Shown here piece after piece: positions 54,216 to 64,000 of a stretch of DNA of 64,000 nt (within the stretch, counting starts at the first letter, position 1; every line of letters begins with the position of its first letter). Below the pieces are notes generated by a model. It was not told the DNA's origin. It worked only from the letters and a program-made list of their open reading frames with translations, and searched no databases. Origin of the DNA: Adiantum capillus-veneris (Eukaryota; Streptophyta; Polypodiopsida; Polypodiales; Pteridaceae); assembly GCA_014529385.2 (NCBI GenBank), contig CM043967.1, forward strand, positions 131,561,182 to 131,625,181, read 5' to 3'. The position numbers and the translations under genes were made by a program.

Positions 54216-54631
54216 TGTAACATTTAATGGCCTAAAATCTTATGTGTAGCGGAAATTAGCATGAACATAGTGGGCATTTCATTAGAATAGATTCCTAATG
54301 AGAATTACAAGAGTGCTTGGGTGGAGAGAGCAACAAAAAGCATAACACCTAGTTAGATAGCATCGACAATACTTTCAAAAGAGAGAGCAATTAAGCTATT
54401 GACAACAGTTGAGGACCGGATTTGCATGAAGCCGGTCCCCCCTCCAAAAGGCTTTGTATTATGGTGTCTCCCATCAAGAGAGACATTGTACAATACAATT
54501 CTTTGTGTTCCTTCAAGAATAGCTAGTGCAATGAAGATGGAAGCTTCATACACCAAGCAAAACACTTAATCAAACACAACTTGAATTATCCCCGTTCTCA
54601 GACCCAAGACCTCACACACCTTCGAAGATGG
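54216..54631 (-). repeat. 3' LTR fragment of element 7
   Basis: About 416 bp nearly identical to 56386-56802. It ends CTTCGAAGATGG, where the DNA passes straight into gag. Confidence 0.9.
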
Positions 54632-55968
54632 ACATTGTCCTTCCCCTTAGGCTCATTGGAACCCTTGTTTTCTGGGGGCTTATTATTTCTTTTACCCCCC
54701 GTTTGGAAATTGATTCGCGAGGCCACCATAGTATGGTGTATTACCGCCGATATGGTACGTGGCCTTTGGGAGTTGACATACTCCGCCATTTCTTCGGTTA
54801 AGCCCGCACAAAATTGTTGCTTTTGCTCTCCAAAATCCAACTTTTTGAAGACAGTGGCTTTGAGTTGTAGGTCCCAAAACTTGTCTACATATTTGTGGAT
54901 GGATTCATTGGGAGAGAGCTTTAAGCTTCGCCATTCGGTGAGTACTTTGTCTTTGGCATCGGTGGCCAAAAACTGCTTCATAATGGAAGCTCTTAAAGCC
55001 TTCCATGTTCGTGGAGCTTCACCGTTCGCTCGTAGGCTAGACCACCATTGTCTGGCGGACTTTTGAAAGTGCATAGCTACATGACGTAGCTTAGAGGACT
55101 CCGTGAAGCCCTCATCTCCAAACGCCGCATCGAATTGTTGGATAAAGGCCAAAACTTTGTCTGTAGCACTGAAGGTGCCATCATAGGTAAGGAAAGAGAT
55201 GCTCTTCCCTCCCTCTTTGAATTTCTTCAGCTTGGACGACCTCTTCCATGCGGCATAGGATTTCCTATGGCCTCTTCTTTTTGATGGTTCAAAAGTTGCA
55301 CCATCACTTTCTTCAAAAGATGAAGAATTTGAAGAATGTGGAGAAGAGGGTGACCTCTTTCTCGCCTTTTTCTTGTCTTGATCTTTGTCGTCTTCACCAT
55401 AGCTTTCATAAGAGGAAGAGGATGAAGAAGATGGAGAAGAGGGTGTCCTCTTTCTCGCCTTTTTCTTCTCTTGCTTTTTATCATCCCTCTTTGAATTATG
55501 GCGTGGAGAAGAGTGTGATGGTCTTCTCCGCTTTGGTGGTGATGGAGAGCGTTTAGCCCGCCGTCTTCGTGGAGCCATCTCCGTCGAGGTGGCGGGAGAC
55601 TCGCTTCTTTCTCGTTCCTTCGGTGGAGGCTCTTGAGTTCTCCTTTGGGAAGGAGATGCATCATCAAGAAGTAAATTCTTGAGCCCTTCATATGGATTCT
55701 CTTCTTCTTCCCGAATCGGAGAGAGACCTCTTTTGGTAGTCTCACAAGGAGGCTTCCTAGGTGTTCTCTCGTCATGGTGATGAGCTTGGAGAATCCCATG
55801 AGCACGGAGCTGCCGTTGCACTTCACTTTGGAGAGATGGATTGCCCATGGCTTGTTGAAGCCTAGAAACAAGATAGTTAACAAGCATTGAAGCATCATTA
55901 GTAGCTTGCTCATGAGCAAAATCAAAGTTATCAATATTAATTTCACTCTCTTTACTATTGTCAGCCAT
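54632..55968 (-). CDS. gag of element 7
   Basis: The start is the ATG at 55968 (MADNSKESEINIDNFDFAHE). The first 100 residues match the gag fragment of element 6. Then comes a basic, serine/proline-rich section (residues about 125-225) with a duplicated KKKARKR(T/S)PSSP module. The capsid follows with FIQQFDAAFGDEGFTESSKL, ARQWWSSLRANGEAPRTWKA, SIHKYVDKFWDLQLKATV and FCAGLTEEMAEYVNSQRP. It ends near 54632, and the last few codons belong to the LTR joint. The frame is open throughout, so the protein could still be made. No knuckle remains. Confidence 0.85.
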
Positions 55969-56372
55969 TCTAACAACTTTTAGGTGTAAACTTTTTAGGT
56001 GTACTTTGGCACTTCAAGCCCTAGTTGCTACTCCTCTTTACCCCTTTAGAAAAAGCACTCAAGCTACTGTACCCGCGGCTCGAATACCATTAATTGCAAG
56101 GAATAGAAGAGAGGGTCTTTTGACACCAAGACAGCACCGGCTCCTGTCAAGCTTCTAATAGCTCAATAGTGGTTAAGCCGTAGGCAAGCCCCGTAGGACT
56201 CCACTATTAAGACCATAGCTCTCGACGGTGATGCCCCGTTAACTGCACAAAGGCAGGCGCACTGCAAGGCTGAAAAATCCCTATTCTACTTACTCACAGG
56301 CAATTAATAATACCAACCATTTGTAGCTAGCTTGAGGACCTCCCTTCTTGAGCAAGAAAAGAGAAACCTTGA

Positions 56373-56384
56373 GCTCTGATACCA
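56373..56384 (-). other. initiator-Met tRNA primer-binding site of element 7
   Basis: The minus strand reads TGGTATCAGAGC, the canonical sequence, one base after the 5' LTR end (TGTTACA). Confidence 0.92.
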
Positions 56385-56385
56385 A

Positions 56386-57953
56386 TGTAACATTTAATGG
56401 CCTAAAATCTTATGTGTAGCGGAAATTAGCATGAACATAGTGGGCATTTCATTAGAATAGATTCCTAATGAGAATTACAAGAGTGCTTGGGTGGAGAGAG
56501 CAACAAAAAGCAAAACACCTAGTTAGATAGCATCGACAATACTTTCAAAAGAGAGAGCAATTAAGCTATTGACAACAGTTGAGGACCGGATTTTCATGGA
56601 GCCGGTCCCCCCTCCAAAAGGCTTTGTATTATGGTTTCTCCCATCAAGAGAGACATTGTACAATACAATTCTTTGTGTTCCTTCAAGACTAGCTAGTGCA
56701 ATGAAGATGGAAGCTTCATACACCAAGCAAAACACTTAATCAAACACAACTTGAATTATCCCCGTTCTCAGACCCAAGACCTCACACACCTTCGAAGATG
56801 GTGAGAGCTAGCAGGGTATGAGAGTAGATTGAGAGGAAAAAGGAGTATCTTACGAGAAAGATGTACATCTCCTCACATAATCACTCATATTAGCATAGCT
56901 TAGCTTAGTAATTAGCTTGGTAGAGAAGATGAGCATGCATTGAAGCTTGGCTCTTGGTTGGATTTGCATCCACATGCCAAGAGAGTGTTGATGTAGGCTT
57001 CTATCTCACAAGCTTGGAGTAGGAGATGAGCTCTCCATTAAAGCTTGGGAGGAGATAGAGTATTCTTCCTTCACACATGGTCAAGTGTGAGTGTGTGTGT
57101 GTCAATGCCCTGCAAAAATCAGCCCTCTCTCTCTCTTGGGCGAGCCCTAGCTGCTAATTAGGTCTGGCTTTTGCCTCATTGGACCTCCCCAGGTCAAGCC
57201 AATAGGAATTAAGCAGCATAAGTGATAGCCTTCTGACATGTGTCCCCCTTTCCCCTTTTGTGAGAGCTTTAGGTAATTAAATAATTAAACAAAACTCTCA
57301 TTGGACCCCTTTGTCTCCTGGCCAATAGGAATCAGGCAAGCCATGAGGCTTCTGAATGCTCATTGGACCCTTTGGGAGACTGCCCAATAGTCTTCTAGGA
57401 GACTTATTTCTCATTGGTTTCTTTTATTAAATGTTTTTAAATTAATTAAACTACATTTACTCTAGCTTAATTCTCATTGGTCCACTTCAAGGGTCTTCCA
57501 ATAGGAATTGGGCACACCTTGTGGGCATCTGGCCTAGGGAGCTGACATGTGTCCCTCATTCCCTTTGTGTAAAGGGAGCTTGTGTGTGTGTGTGTGGCTT
57601 TCTCTCTCATCCCCTACCTTTGGGGCTCGCCCCCTCCCATGTAGGGATGTGAAAAGACTTTTAGGGCACACACTAAGCATCCAATTTTCCCTAGGGTTGA
57701 CCTTTGGACACAACCTTTGAATTTTGGAACCTTAGCATTTTGGAAGTCTTAATGGGCTGAACCTTAGGGTCTTTTTGGCCCATTGTTTCACATGGCTCTT
57801 TTGCAGATGGCCCCCCCTTTGGATCCCTACTGTGGCCGGTCTGCTAGCTTAACCAATATTCTAGCTTTTTCTCCCTTGGCACTTCCCCACATTAAATGAT
57901 CAGTTTAATATGAGAAAATCATTTAGGAGAATTAGATATTGATTATTATGACA
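56386..57953 (-). repeat. 5' LTR of element 7
   Basis: 1,568 bp, TGTCATAATA...ATGTTACA on the minus strand. Its start resembles that of the element 6 LTR, with TTTTCTCATATTAAACTGAT in both. It holds GT runs near 57090 and 57580. Confidence 0.92.
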
Positions 57954-58361
57954 GATATTATGGTGATCAAGGGAGGAAAGGAAATGCTCCCTACTCTAAG
58001 AATACTTCTACTAAGAGCAATGTGGCTAAGAGCCAATGGCGAGGTAGATCTCCCACATGTTCCAAGAGGAATAAGAGACAATTTACCTCTCCACGCCCAC
58101 AAGAGGCTAAGAAGCCTAAGCAATCACGAGATACTCCACATGGGTCTCTCAGCACGACTGATTTTGAGCGTGCAAAGAAACACAATTTGTGTTTTAGATG
58201 TCTTTCGGACCAACACAACAAAAAAATATTGTCCTCTTTTGCAAGGCAAAGAAAAGGCCATGCACACGGTGCAACACCTCACATTAGATTCATCTCCTAA
58301 ATATTGTGTTGTAGAGGTTCTTCATATGGAAGAAAAGCACAAGTGTTGTGTGCTTGCTTAA
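57954..58361 (+). pseudogene. gag of element 8, second part with zinc knuckle
   Basis: It resumes after element 7 with a glycine/serine/lysine-rich linker (SKSNVAKSQWRGRSPTCS) and reaches LCFRCLSDQHNKK, the start of a CCHC knuckle (C-x2-C-x4-H). The final Cys is in a neighbouring frame (CPLLQGKEKAMHTV) because of an A run at 58221-58227. It ends CCVLA and a stop. No protease or RT of this element lies downstream. Confidence 0.75.
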
Positions 58362-58917
58362 ATGTGGCAGCCCACCTTTGGCCCCCATGATTTGATTCGC
58401 ATGCATGAACACCATTTTAGATAATTTGGAAAAATCCCGTTTCCCAAATTCTAAATGTGTATGCTAGGATTGTGTTATTTAATGATTTCTAAGCTCTAGT
58501 TGCCTTTAATTTAGATAAATTATCATGATTGTATGAGTCTATTTTAATTTCTCTACTATAAAATTTAAGAATAAACCTCCAATATAGTTTTTGGAAAGAG
58601 GATTTGTATGAAATCAGTGCTTTTCAAAATTCAACAAATGCTTCTAGAAGTAGCTTCTCAAAAAATGAGGTGTCAAAAAAACCAATTGATATGATTTTAA
58701 AGCAGCATATAGATTGATTACAGCAATTAAAAAAGATAATATGTAAAGGCAAATACTATTAAACACTCTTGTCATAATTTGGTGACCTTAATCCATGTAT
58801 AACAAAATACTTGGTCATGGTTTTGTAGCATGCTATCAAGTTTTAAATACACGATAATTTAAACAACATTCAAACTAATATTTCACACTTAAAAAGTCAA
58901 AACAATACTATATAGTA
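58362..58917. other. AT-rich region, no gene
   Basis: No coding signal. The part from about 58500 to 58740 is distantly repeated at 59600-59830 (shared TTAGATAAA.TATCAT, CTCAAAAAA.GAGGTGT), so array plus flank look like an old duplication. Confidence 0.5.
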
Positions 58918-59565
58918 TCCTATGGCTATAAGACCATGAGATGCCATCTATTGCACCTATGGCCTTAAGGCCATATGGTGCTCTTTGTAGACATGTCTAT
59001 GACTTTAATATTTCTCTTTATGACCTCAAGTCTATAGGGTTAGGATTGTTATAGCTGGTCCCAATGTATAAAGAGGTCCAGTCCTTCAAAGCCATATGGG
59101 ACTTTATTTATGTGCCACCCTATGTCCCTAAGGCTGTAGGTTGTCTTAGGGCCAGAAGATGTTGTTAATGCCAATAAGAAACCCTTCTATGCTCTATGTT
59201 GGCACACTATGTCCCCAGGCGCACAAGGTGTGCCTCGTATGCTAGTTAGAAACCCTTTATTCTATATGTTGTCACCATATGGCCTTAGACCATAGGGTGC
59301 CCTCTGTGCTAGTAAGGAATCCTCTATACTCTGTGTTTGCACCCTATGGACCTAGGGCCACAAGGTACCTTCTATGCTAGTAATAAATCCTCTATGCTCA
59401 ATATTGAGACCATGTGGCCCCAAAGCCATAGGATATTCTCTATGGTAGTGAGAAAAACCCTCTATGATCTATGTTCACAAACAATTAAAAAATCTAAACA
59501 ATACTATAGAGTATCCTATGTCCCTAAGACCATAAGATGTCATCTATTGCACCTATTATTCCATT
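58918..59565. repeat. palindromic minisatellite, array 1
   Basis: About nine degenerate units of 65-75 bp. The core of a unit is CTATGGCC, a few bases, GGCCATAG, followed by GGTGCCCTCTATGCTAGTAA and GAAACCCTCTATGCTCTATG. Each core is a near-perfect inverted repeat. The open frame at 59337-59594 comes from this array and is not a gene. Confidence 0.85.
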
Positions 59566-60262
59566 TGGTATTTTATTTAACTATACAAAGTTAGATGAGG
59601 CACTTACTTAGATAAACTATCATAATTCTAACTTTGAAATTATTTCTTAACATAAAACTACAATATAAAAACTCCTAATATAAGTTTGTGCCAAAGAATC
59701 AATGTTAAGATGAAGATTTTTTACATCAAGTACATGCTTTAAAACTTCACTCAAAGGTTTTAGAGATGGTGTCTCAAAAAAAGGAGGTGTTTAAAAACAC
59801 CATTTGATGTGAGTAATACGAATTGTATACATTTATTATGTCAAAATAGTATAAAGTATAAACATAAAGATTACCACCAACTTGACTGTTTCATAAAAAT
59901 GATGGTCTTCATCGCATGTACAATAAAAGACTAACTAGAAAGAGTATGATATCTCCAAGATTGAGGGTGTTCAAAAAACACCGTTTTGTAACACTACCAA
60001 ATGTCAAGAAATTCTGATTGTTTGGATCACTTAATAAAGACATTTAATAAGAAGAAAAAGTTAACAATACCATAGAAGCATCAAACAATGAAACCAAAGA
60101 ACTTGAATGAGAGAAGTCTCCTGACAATAGGATGCACTTCATCAAAAAAACAGTTTAAAGATGTTTCAAGATATCCCACAACATTCCATCAAGTTTAAAT
60201 TTTGAAAAGTACACATTGCCAAATACTTGGTAGATGCTATTTAGAATACTTAACTAGTACAC
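59566..60262. other. AT-rich region between array 1 and HAD gene B
   Basis: No gene. It includes the second copy of the flank duplication (59600-59830) and plain AT-rich DNA. Confidence 0.5.
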
Positions 60263-61021
60263 TTAAAATGGCCTCCTTCTCTTGAGATTTTGAGTCCTTT
60301 GAGACATATAACATTGCATTACATAGTGAGTCTCAGGATCAGGATGGAACTTTACAAAATTTCTTATGGTATAGTCTCTTTTCTCTTTAGCATATAACCA
60401 TCCACATAACCATGGAACAATTTCATCTTTTAAAAAACTTTGAAGCAATTGAGTAGGTTGGTTCCAAAACTTTGGAAAAATCATATAAGTTCCTTGCATA
60501 TTCCACATCACTCGATATGGACTATCATCAAATATTATAGTGTTGCCCCCATCTAAATAATCAAATAGCTTCCATATGGTCGAAAGATTTTTGTGATAGG
60601 CTCTTTTGTAACCGATCATGAAATTTGAATTTTGGCAGCACCGGTTATCCATAATCATCTTGAATTTGTGACTTTGTGTAGGAAAACATGTCTTGATTAT
60701 GTGTTGAGCTTTTTGTAAACGATGGCAACTCCAAATCTAAACCTCAAAGAACTCAAAGAAAAATCTTAAGAAATACTCTGCATCTAGACGCACCGCATAC
60801 ACCTCATTGTTATCTTCTACAATGCACATGTACTTGGTCCAAGTTGGCCTTGATTGAAGCTCAAATGTTGCAAGAAGCACACCCTCTAAATCCAAGATAA
60901 GCGTTCTTTTGTCCTGTTTGAAAGATGTTGGTAGATAATGAAACCATTTCTCTTGGTTTGAATGTGATATTTGATGTAATATGAAAGGGAGCTCCTCTAT
61001 TTTGTGATAATCTAATAGCAA
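60263..61021 (-). pseudogene. HAD/FCP1-like (NIF domain) phosphatase-type gene B
   Basis: The start is the ATG at 61021 (MLLDYHKIEELPFILHQISH). Motif I is RTLILDLEGVLLATFEL, with DLEG where active FCP1/SCP phosphatases have DxDG. The next block, VYAVRLDAEYFLRFFFEFFE, ends in V and an in-frame TAG (60737) exactly before IWSC, motif II. In the same frame follow YKRAYHKNLSTIW (motif III Lys) and NTIIFDDSPYRVMWN (motif IV), then FKDEI-like helices to the stop at 60263. All four HAD motifs are present in order, with one stop. Active relatives remove phosphate from RNA polymerase II tails or other proteins. It may be a recent pseudogene. Confidence 0.72.
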
Positions 61022-61524
61022 AATATTTTTTCTTAGAAGCCCTGAAATGATTTAAAAAAAGTGTTAATATAGAGATCTTAAGTGTGTTGAAGACCTTAGG
61101 GATATAGGGTGCTAATTTGTGGTTACACTTAGTAAGTCCTATGCAAGAACACATGCCAAACTATGACCCTATGGCCTTAGATTCATAGGGTGTTGAGACC
61201 ATAAAGTGAAATTCCCCCAAGGTTATAGAGCAAGATTTGACCTTATGAGCATGTAGATTGTCCTTGATGGCACAGTGAACTCAAATTTCAAAGAAAACAA
61301 CTATAAAAGCTTTTTAAAAAAAGAGCATTTGGCACATGAAACTCATAAGTTACTTATAGTATTGAAAGACAATTTAAAAAACTATTAATCATTTACATCT
61401 TCATATATCTTGAAACCCTAAGCACTCTAACAAAGTCTCTGAGTACATAAAGATCTTTGTAAATGAAAAAATGTTACAAAACATTGCTCCATCATTTATT
61501 GATATAGGGCTATTTGAGATCATA
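61022..61524. other. spacer between the two HAD genes
   Basis: About 500 bp. It contains degenerate minisatellite cores (near 61088 and 61165, with CCCTATGGCCTTAGATTCAT). No ORF supported. Confidence 0.5.
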
Positions 61525-62907
61525 CTAAATTTTTAGATGCTTTATATAATTCCTGGCTTCATGTACTTTGATCACAGGCTCCTTGTATCCCAATTTTTGG
61601 GCAAGCATGATTGCTTTTGTACCTTTCAAGGCTGATAATGATTTGATATTCTTTAAGACCCTTACTTTATCTCGATCACGTGATGAAAGTTTCTTGTCTT
61701 GACTTCGAGTGGACATTCCACTAGTGCTAGATGTTGTAACTTTCTCATCGTGAAGAGGACGAGAAACTTCTGGTAGCCTTCCCGTGGAGTAGGTTTTTCC
61801 TAGAAAAATTAGATTTCTCTTCTCCCACTCTGCAACAACCTTGTGTATACGGTTATAAAGCTCATGACCTTGAGCAATGGGTGCTTGTCCATATAAATGA
61901 GACCCTGTAGCTGTGCGAATGTCATTAACATGATTGAGAGCTTTGATATATGATAGCAGCTCCCCAAGGAGGATATTATCCTCCTCATCTCATCAACATT
62001 AAATGATGGTGGAAAAATACAATTCAATGCAGGATTCACACATCCCTTTAATGGTTCATCATCTACAAGAAGCAATCTTCTTGCATCAAGCCCAAATTTT
62101 GATGATGCAATAGCCAACGGTTTGAAAAGCGCTTCTACTCCTGGATTATCTAAGCGAGTGATCCTTGATTCTACGCATGGTTGACATTGGATTTGCCCCC
62201 AGATCATAAAGAATGGAAATTTTTCTTTAGCTTCCTTTTCAAAAATCTTGATGATGTCCACAACATGCATGTCATTAGCAGCATATCCCTACATTGAAAT
62301 TGCTAAATAGAGCCTTTAAAAACTCAATGCATCTTGGACGAAGAACAATATGCTCATGTCCAAACTTTAAGCTCTTCATTTTCTTAGACTTTTGCCAGCA
62401 TCTCCTCAGGAACAATCCACACAAGCTCACTATTAAAGTCAGCATTGGTTTGTTGGTGGATGGAAGGTCTGACTCACCATGCACTTCGATTTCCAAATCA
62501 TGGGGTGCTAAAATATTTGTGTTGGATTCTCCTTCTGGCGTTGCACATGTTCTGGAACTTCCATTGCCTTCTACTTCCATTGTGGTGTCATGCAATCCAA
62601 TTCCCAACTCTTGGGCTACTAGAATAATTTCATTGGATTCTTCTTCTTCCCTTGCACATGTTCTGGAACTTTCACTGTCTTCTTCCATTGGATTACTCTT
62701 TAAATTTATCTCCAGTCGTTGTAGCAGTTGGCCTTCAAAGACTTGTAGATTCTCGTCATGTTCGTCAGAAACTCTTTGGTTGACATGGAGATTGATAGAA
62801 TCTTTCTCAGTAGGGTCAATGGCATTAGCATCCTCTATACCAACAATCTCGAGTAAAACTTTGTCAGCCGCAATATCTTGTTGAAGGACTGCAAGTTTAA
62901 AGAACAC
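61525..62907 (-). pseudogene. HAD/FCP1-like (NIF domain) gene A, frameshifted
   Basis: The start is the ATG at 62907 (MFFKLAVLQQDIAADKVLLE). Residues 1-150 are acidic and contain a duplicated module (SSRTCA..E.ES...IL). The HAD region begins with LTLIVSLCGLFLRRCW, where the motif I Asp is lost, then HEHIVLRPRCIEFLKALFSN. A shift near 62280 leads to ANDMHVVDIIKIFEKEAKEK, then FGLDARRLLLVDDEPLKG (motif IV). A second shift near 61970 leads to LLSYIKALNHVNDIRT and HLYGQAP. It ends VHEARNYIKHLKI at 61525. It resembles gene B in fold but has lost catalysis. It is probably a dead or non-catalytic tandem paralogue. Confidence 0.7.
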
Positions 62908-63204
62908 CTAATTTTAGATTCCAAAGTATCTACATTTTGATAACTCTTTTTTGTCACACTCTTAGAAAAAACTAATCGCAAATAGAAAATTTACTAACTG
63001 ACAACACATCTACAATGAATTTATTTTTATGCTCCTTATTGTCTAGAGATTCCTAATCTTTATCTAGCTACATTAGTTCTTTGTCCATGATGGTGGCGCC
63101 TAGAAGTATACTTGGAGAAACATTTATGCCTTTAAGCTCTAGAGCAGAAGTCTCATTTTCTATTGCCATGATCTTCTTGCATTGGATGATTTCCTTGACT
63201 AAGT
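62908..63204. other. upstream region of HAD gene A
   Basis: About 300 bp, AT-rich near the gene. No promoter element stands out. Confidence 0.4.
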
Positions 63205-64000
63205 TTCTTATGGCCTTCAGGCCATACGATTCTCTTTGTAGATATCTCTATGACTTTAAGATAATCCAAAATATGTCTGTTTATGGCCTCAAGGCCATAG
63301 GGTTAGGATTGTTGGGAGGTCTCAACATATAAATAGATATATGGCTTCAAAGACATTTTGTACTTTATTTATGTGTCACCCTATGGCCCTAAGGCCATGG
63401 GTTGTCATAGGGCCACAAGATGCCCTCTATGAGCACTAGTAAGAAACCATATATGCTTTATGTTGGCACCCTATGACCCGAGGGCCACAAGGTCTGCCTT
63501 TTATGGTAGTAAGAAACCCTTTATGCTACATGTTGTCACTCTATGGCGTTTGGGCCATAGGGTGCCCTATGTGCTAGTAACAAATCCTCTATTCTCTATG
63601 TTTGCACCCTACGACCTTGGGCCACAAGGTAGCCTCTATGCTAGTAAGAAATCCTCTATTCTCTATGTTTGCACCCTATGGACCTAGGGCCACAAGGTAG
63701 CCTCTATGCTAGTAAGAAATCCTCTATGCTCAATATTGAAACCCTATGGCCCCAAGGCCATAGGATGTCCTCTATGCTAGTAAGAAAAACCCTCTACGCT
63801 CTATGTTGGCACCCTATGGAGATTTGAGGTCCATCAGGTACCCTTTATAATGCTACTAAGAAATCTTGTCTACATTGGCAACCTACAGCCCTCGGGCCAT
63901 AGGGTGCATCAAATGGCTCCTAGGCCACATGGTGCCCTCTATGCTAGAAAGGAAACCTCTGCGCTCTACATTGACACTCTATGGCCCCAAGGCCATAGGG
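63205..64000. repeat. palindromic minisatellite, array 2 (runs off the right edge)
   Basis: About eleven units. In the best-kept part the period is 67-70 bp (unit starts at 63606, 63673, 63741, 63811). The cores are variants of CCCTATGGCCCCAAGGCCAT followed by AGGGTGCCCTCTATGCTAGT. It is the same family as array 1, so the HAD gene pair sits between two arrays. Confidence 0.88.

Larger units (their letters stand above)
54216..57953 (-). mobile_element. gag-only gypsy element of the element 6 family (element 7)
   Basis: 3,738 bp on the minus strand with a perfect 5-bp duplication GATAT (54211-54215 and 57954-57958). It has a 5' LTR (56386-57953), a primer site, one gag ORF and then directly a 3' LTR fragment (54216-54631). 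Protease, RT, RNase H and integrase are absent, and the missing part includes most of the 3' LTR. LTR ends and gag are related to element 6. Confidence 0.92.

Noticed and set aside
55227-55976. A 249-codon minus frame overlapping the element 7 gag
   Set aside because: It is the shifted frame of the same gag and lacks capsid motifs.
59337-59594. An 85-codon plus frame
   Set aside because: Translated minisatellite; the same words recur at 63460-63687.
62294-62884. A 196-codon frame antisense to HAD gene A
   Set aside because: Serine-rich mirror of the acidic region; the HAD motifs are on the minus strand.

Overview
The window looks like a repeat-rich intergenic stretch from the nuclear genome of a land plant. 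It is built almost entirely of nested, mostly dead retrotransposons. The evidence is the mix of Ty1/copia, Ty3/gypsy and LINE elements, initiator-Met tRNA primer sites, a candidate spliceosomal intron, a SWIM-type (MULE-like) transposase relic, long GA/CT microsatellites and very low coding density. The LINE, the SWIM transposase family and the element mix would suit a fern or another seedless plant with a large genome, but that is inference. No bacterial operon, rRNA, tRNA or CRISPR was seen.

Layout. 1-3682: 5' part of a Tat-like gypsy element (minus strand) with its 5' LTR, running off the left edge. 3958-7303: decayed LINE (minus). 8052-17361: complete Tat-like gypsy element (minus) with LTRs about 2% diverged, a 4-bp target duplication and two RNase H domains. 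18028-18627: a (CT)n/(GA)n locus holding several copies of a 58-bp hairpin unit. 19752-32501: remains of a SWIM zinc-finger transposase gene cut by two copia elements, one minus (20758-24563, TSD GTTCT) and one plus (25872-31525, TSD CGATG). 33051-34130: gypsy protease relic. 36617-42551: chromodomain gypsy element (plus), inserted between a TATA/CT-rich leader and a possible short first exon. 43371-45847: older gypsy RT/RNase H/integrase relic.

45848-58361 is a nest. A gypsy element with a plus-strand gag (element 8) was entered by a gypsy element of unusual type (element 5, 45951-53610, minus, TSD ACGC) and by a gag-only element (element 7, 54216-57953, minus, TSD GATAT). Element 5 was itself hit by a Tat-family solo LTR (50961-51831, TSD ACGT). 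58362-64000 holds two degenerate HAD/FCP1-like phosphatase-type genes in tandem on the minus strand, flanked on both sides by a minisatellite whose core is a CTATGGCC...GGCCATAG palindrome.

Almost every reading frame is broken. Within elements the pol frame often survives for kilobases with isolated stop codons, a pattern that fits silencing and cytosine deamination. The most unusual structures are the microsatellite-fenced hairpin locus near 18 kb (with a distant relative at 7.45 kb), the palindromic minisatellite around the HAD gene pair, the truncated solo LTR whose TATA box points into a neighbour's pol, and the gypsy element at 46-53.6 kb whose proteins recall basidiomycete elements.
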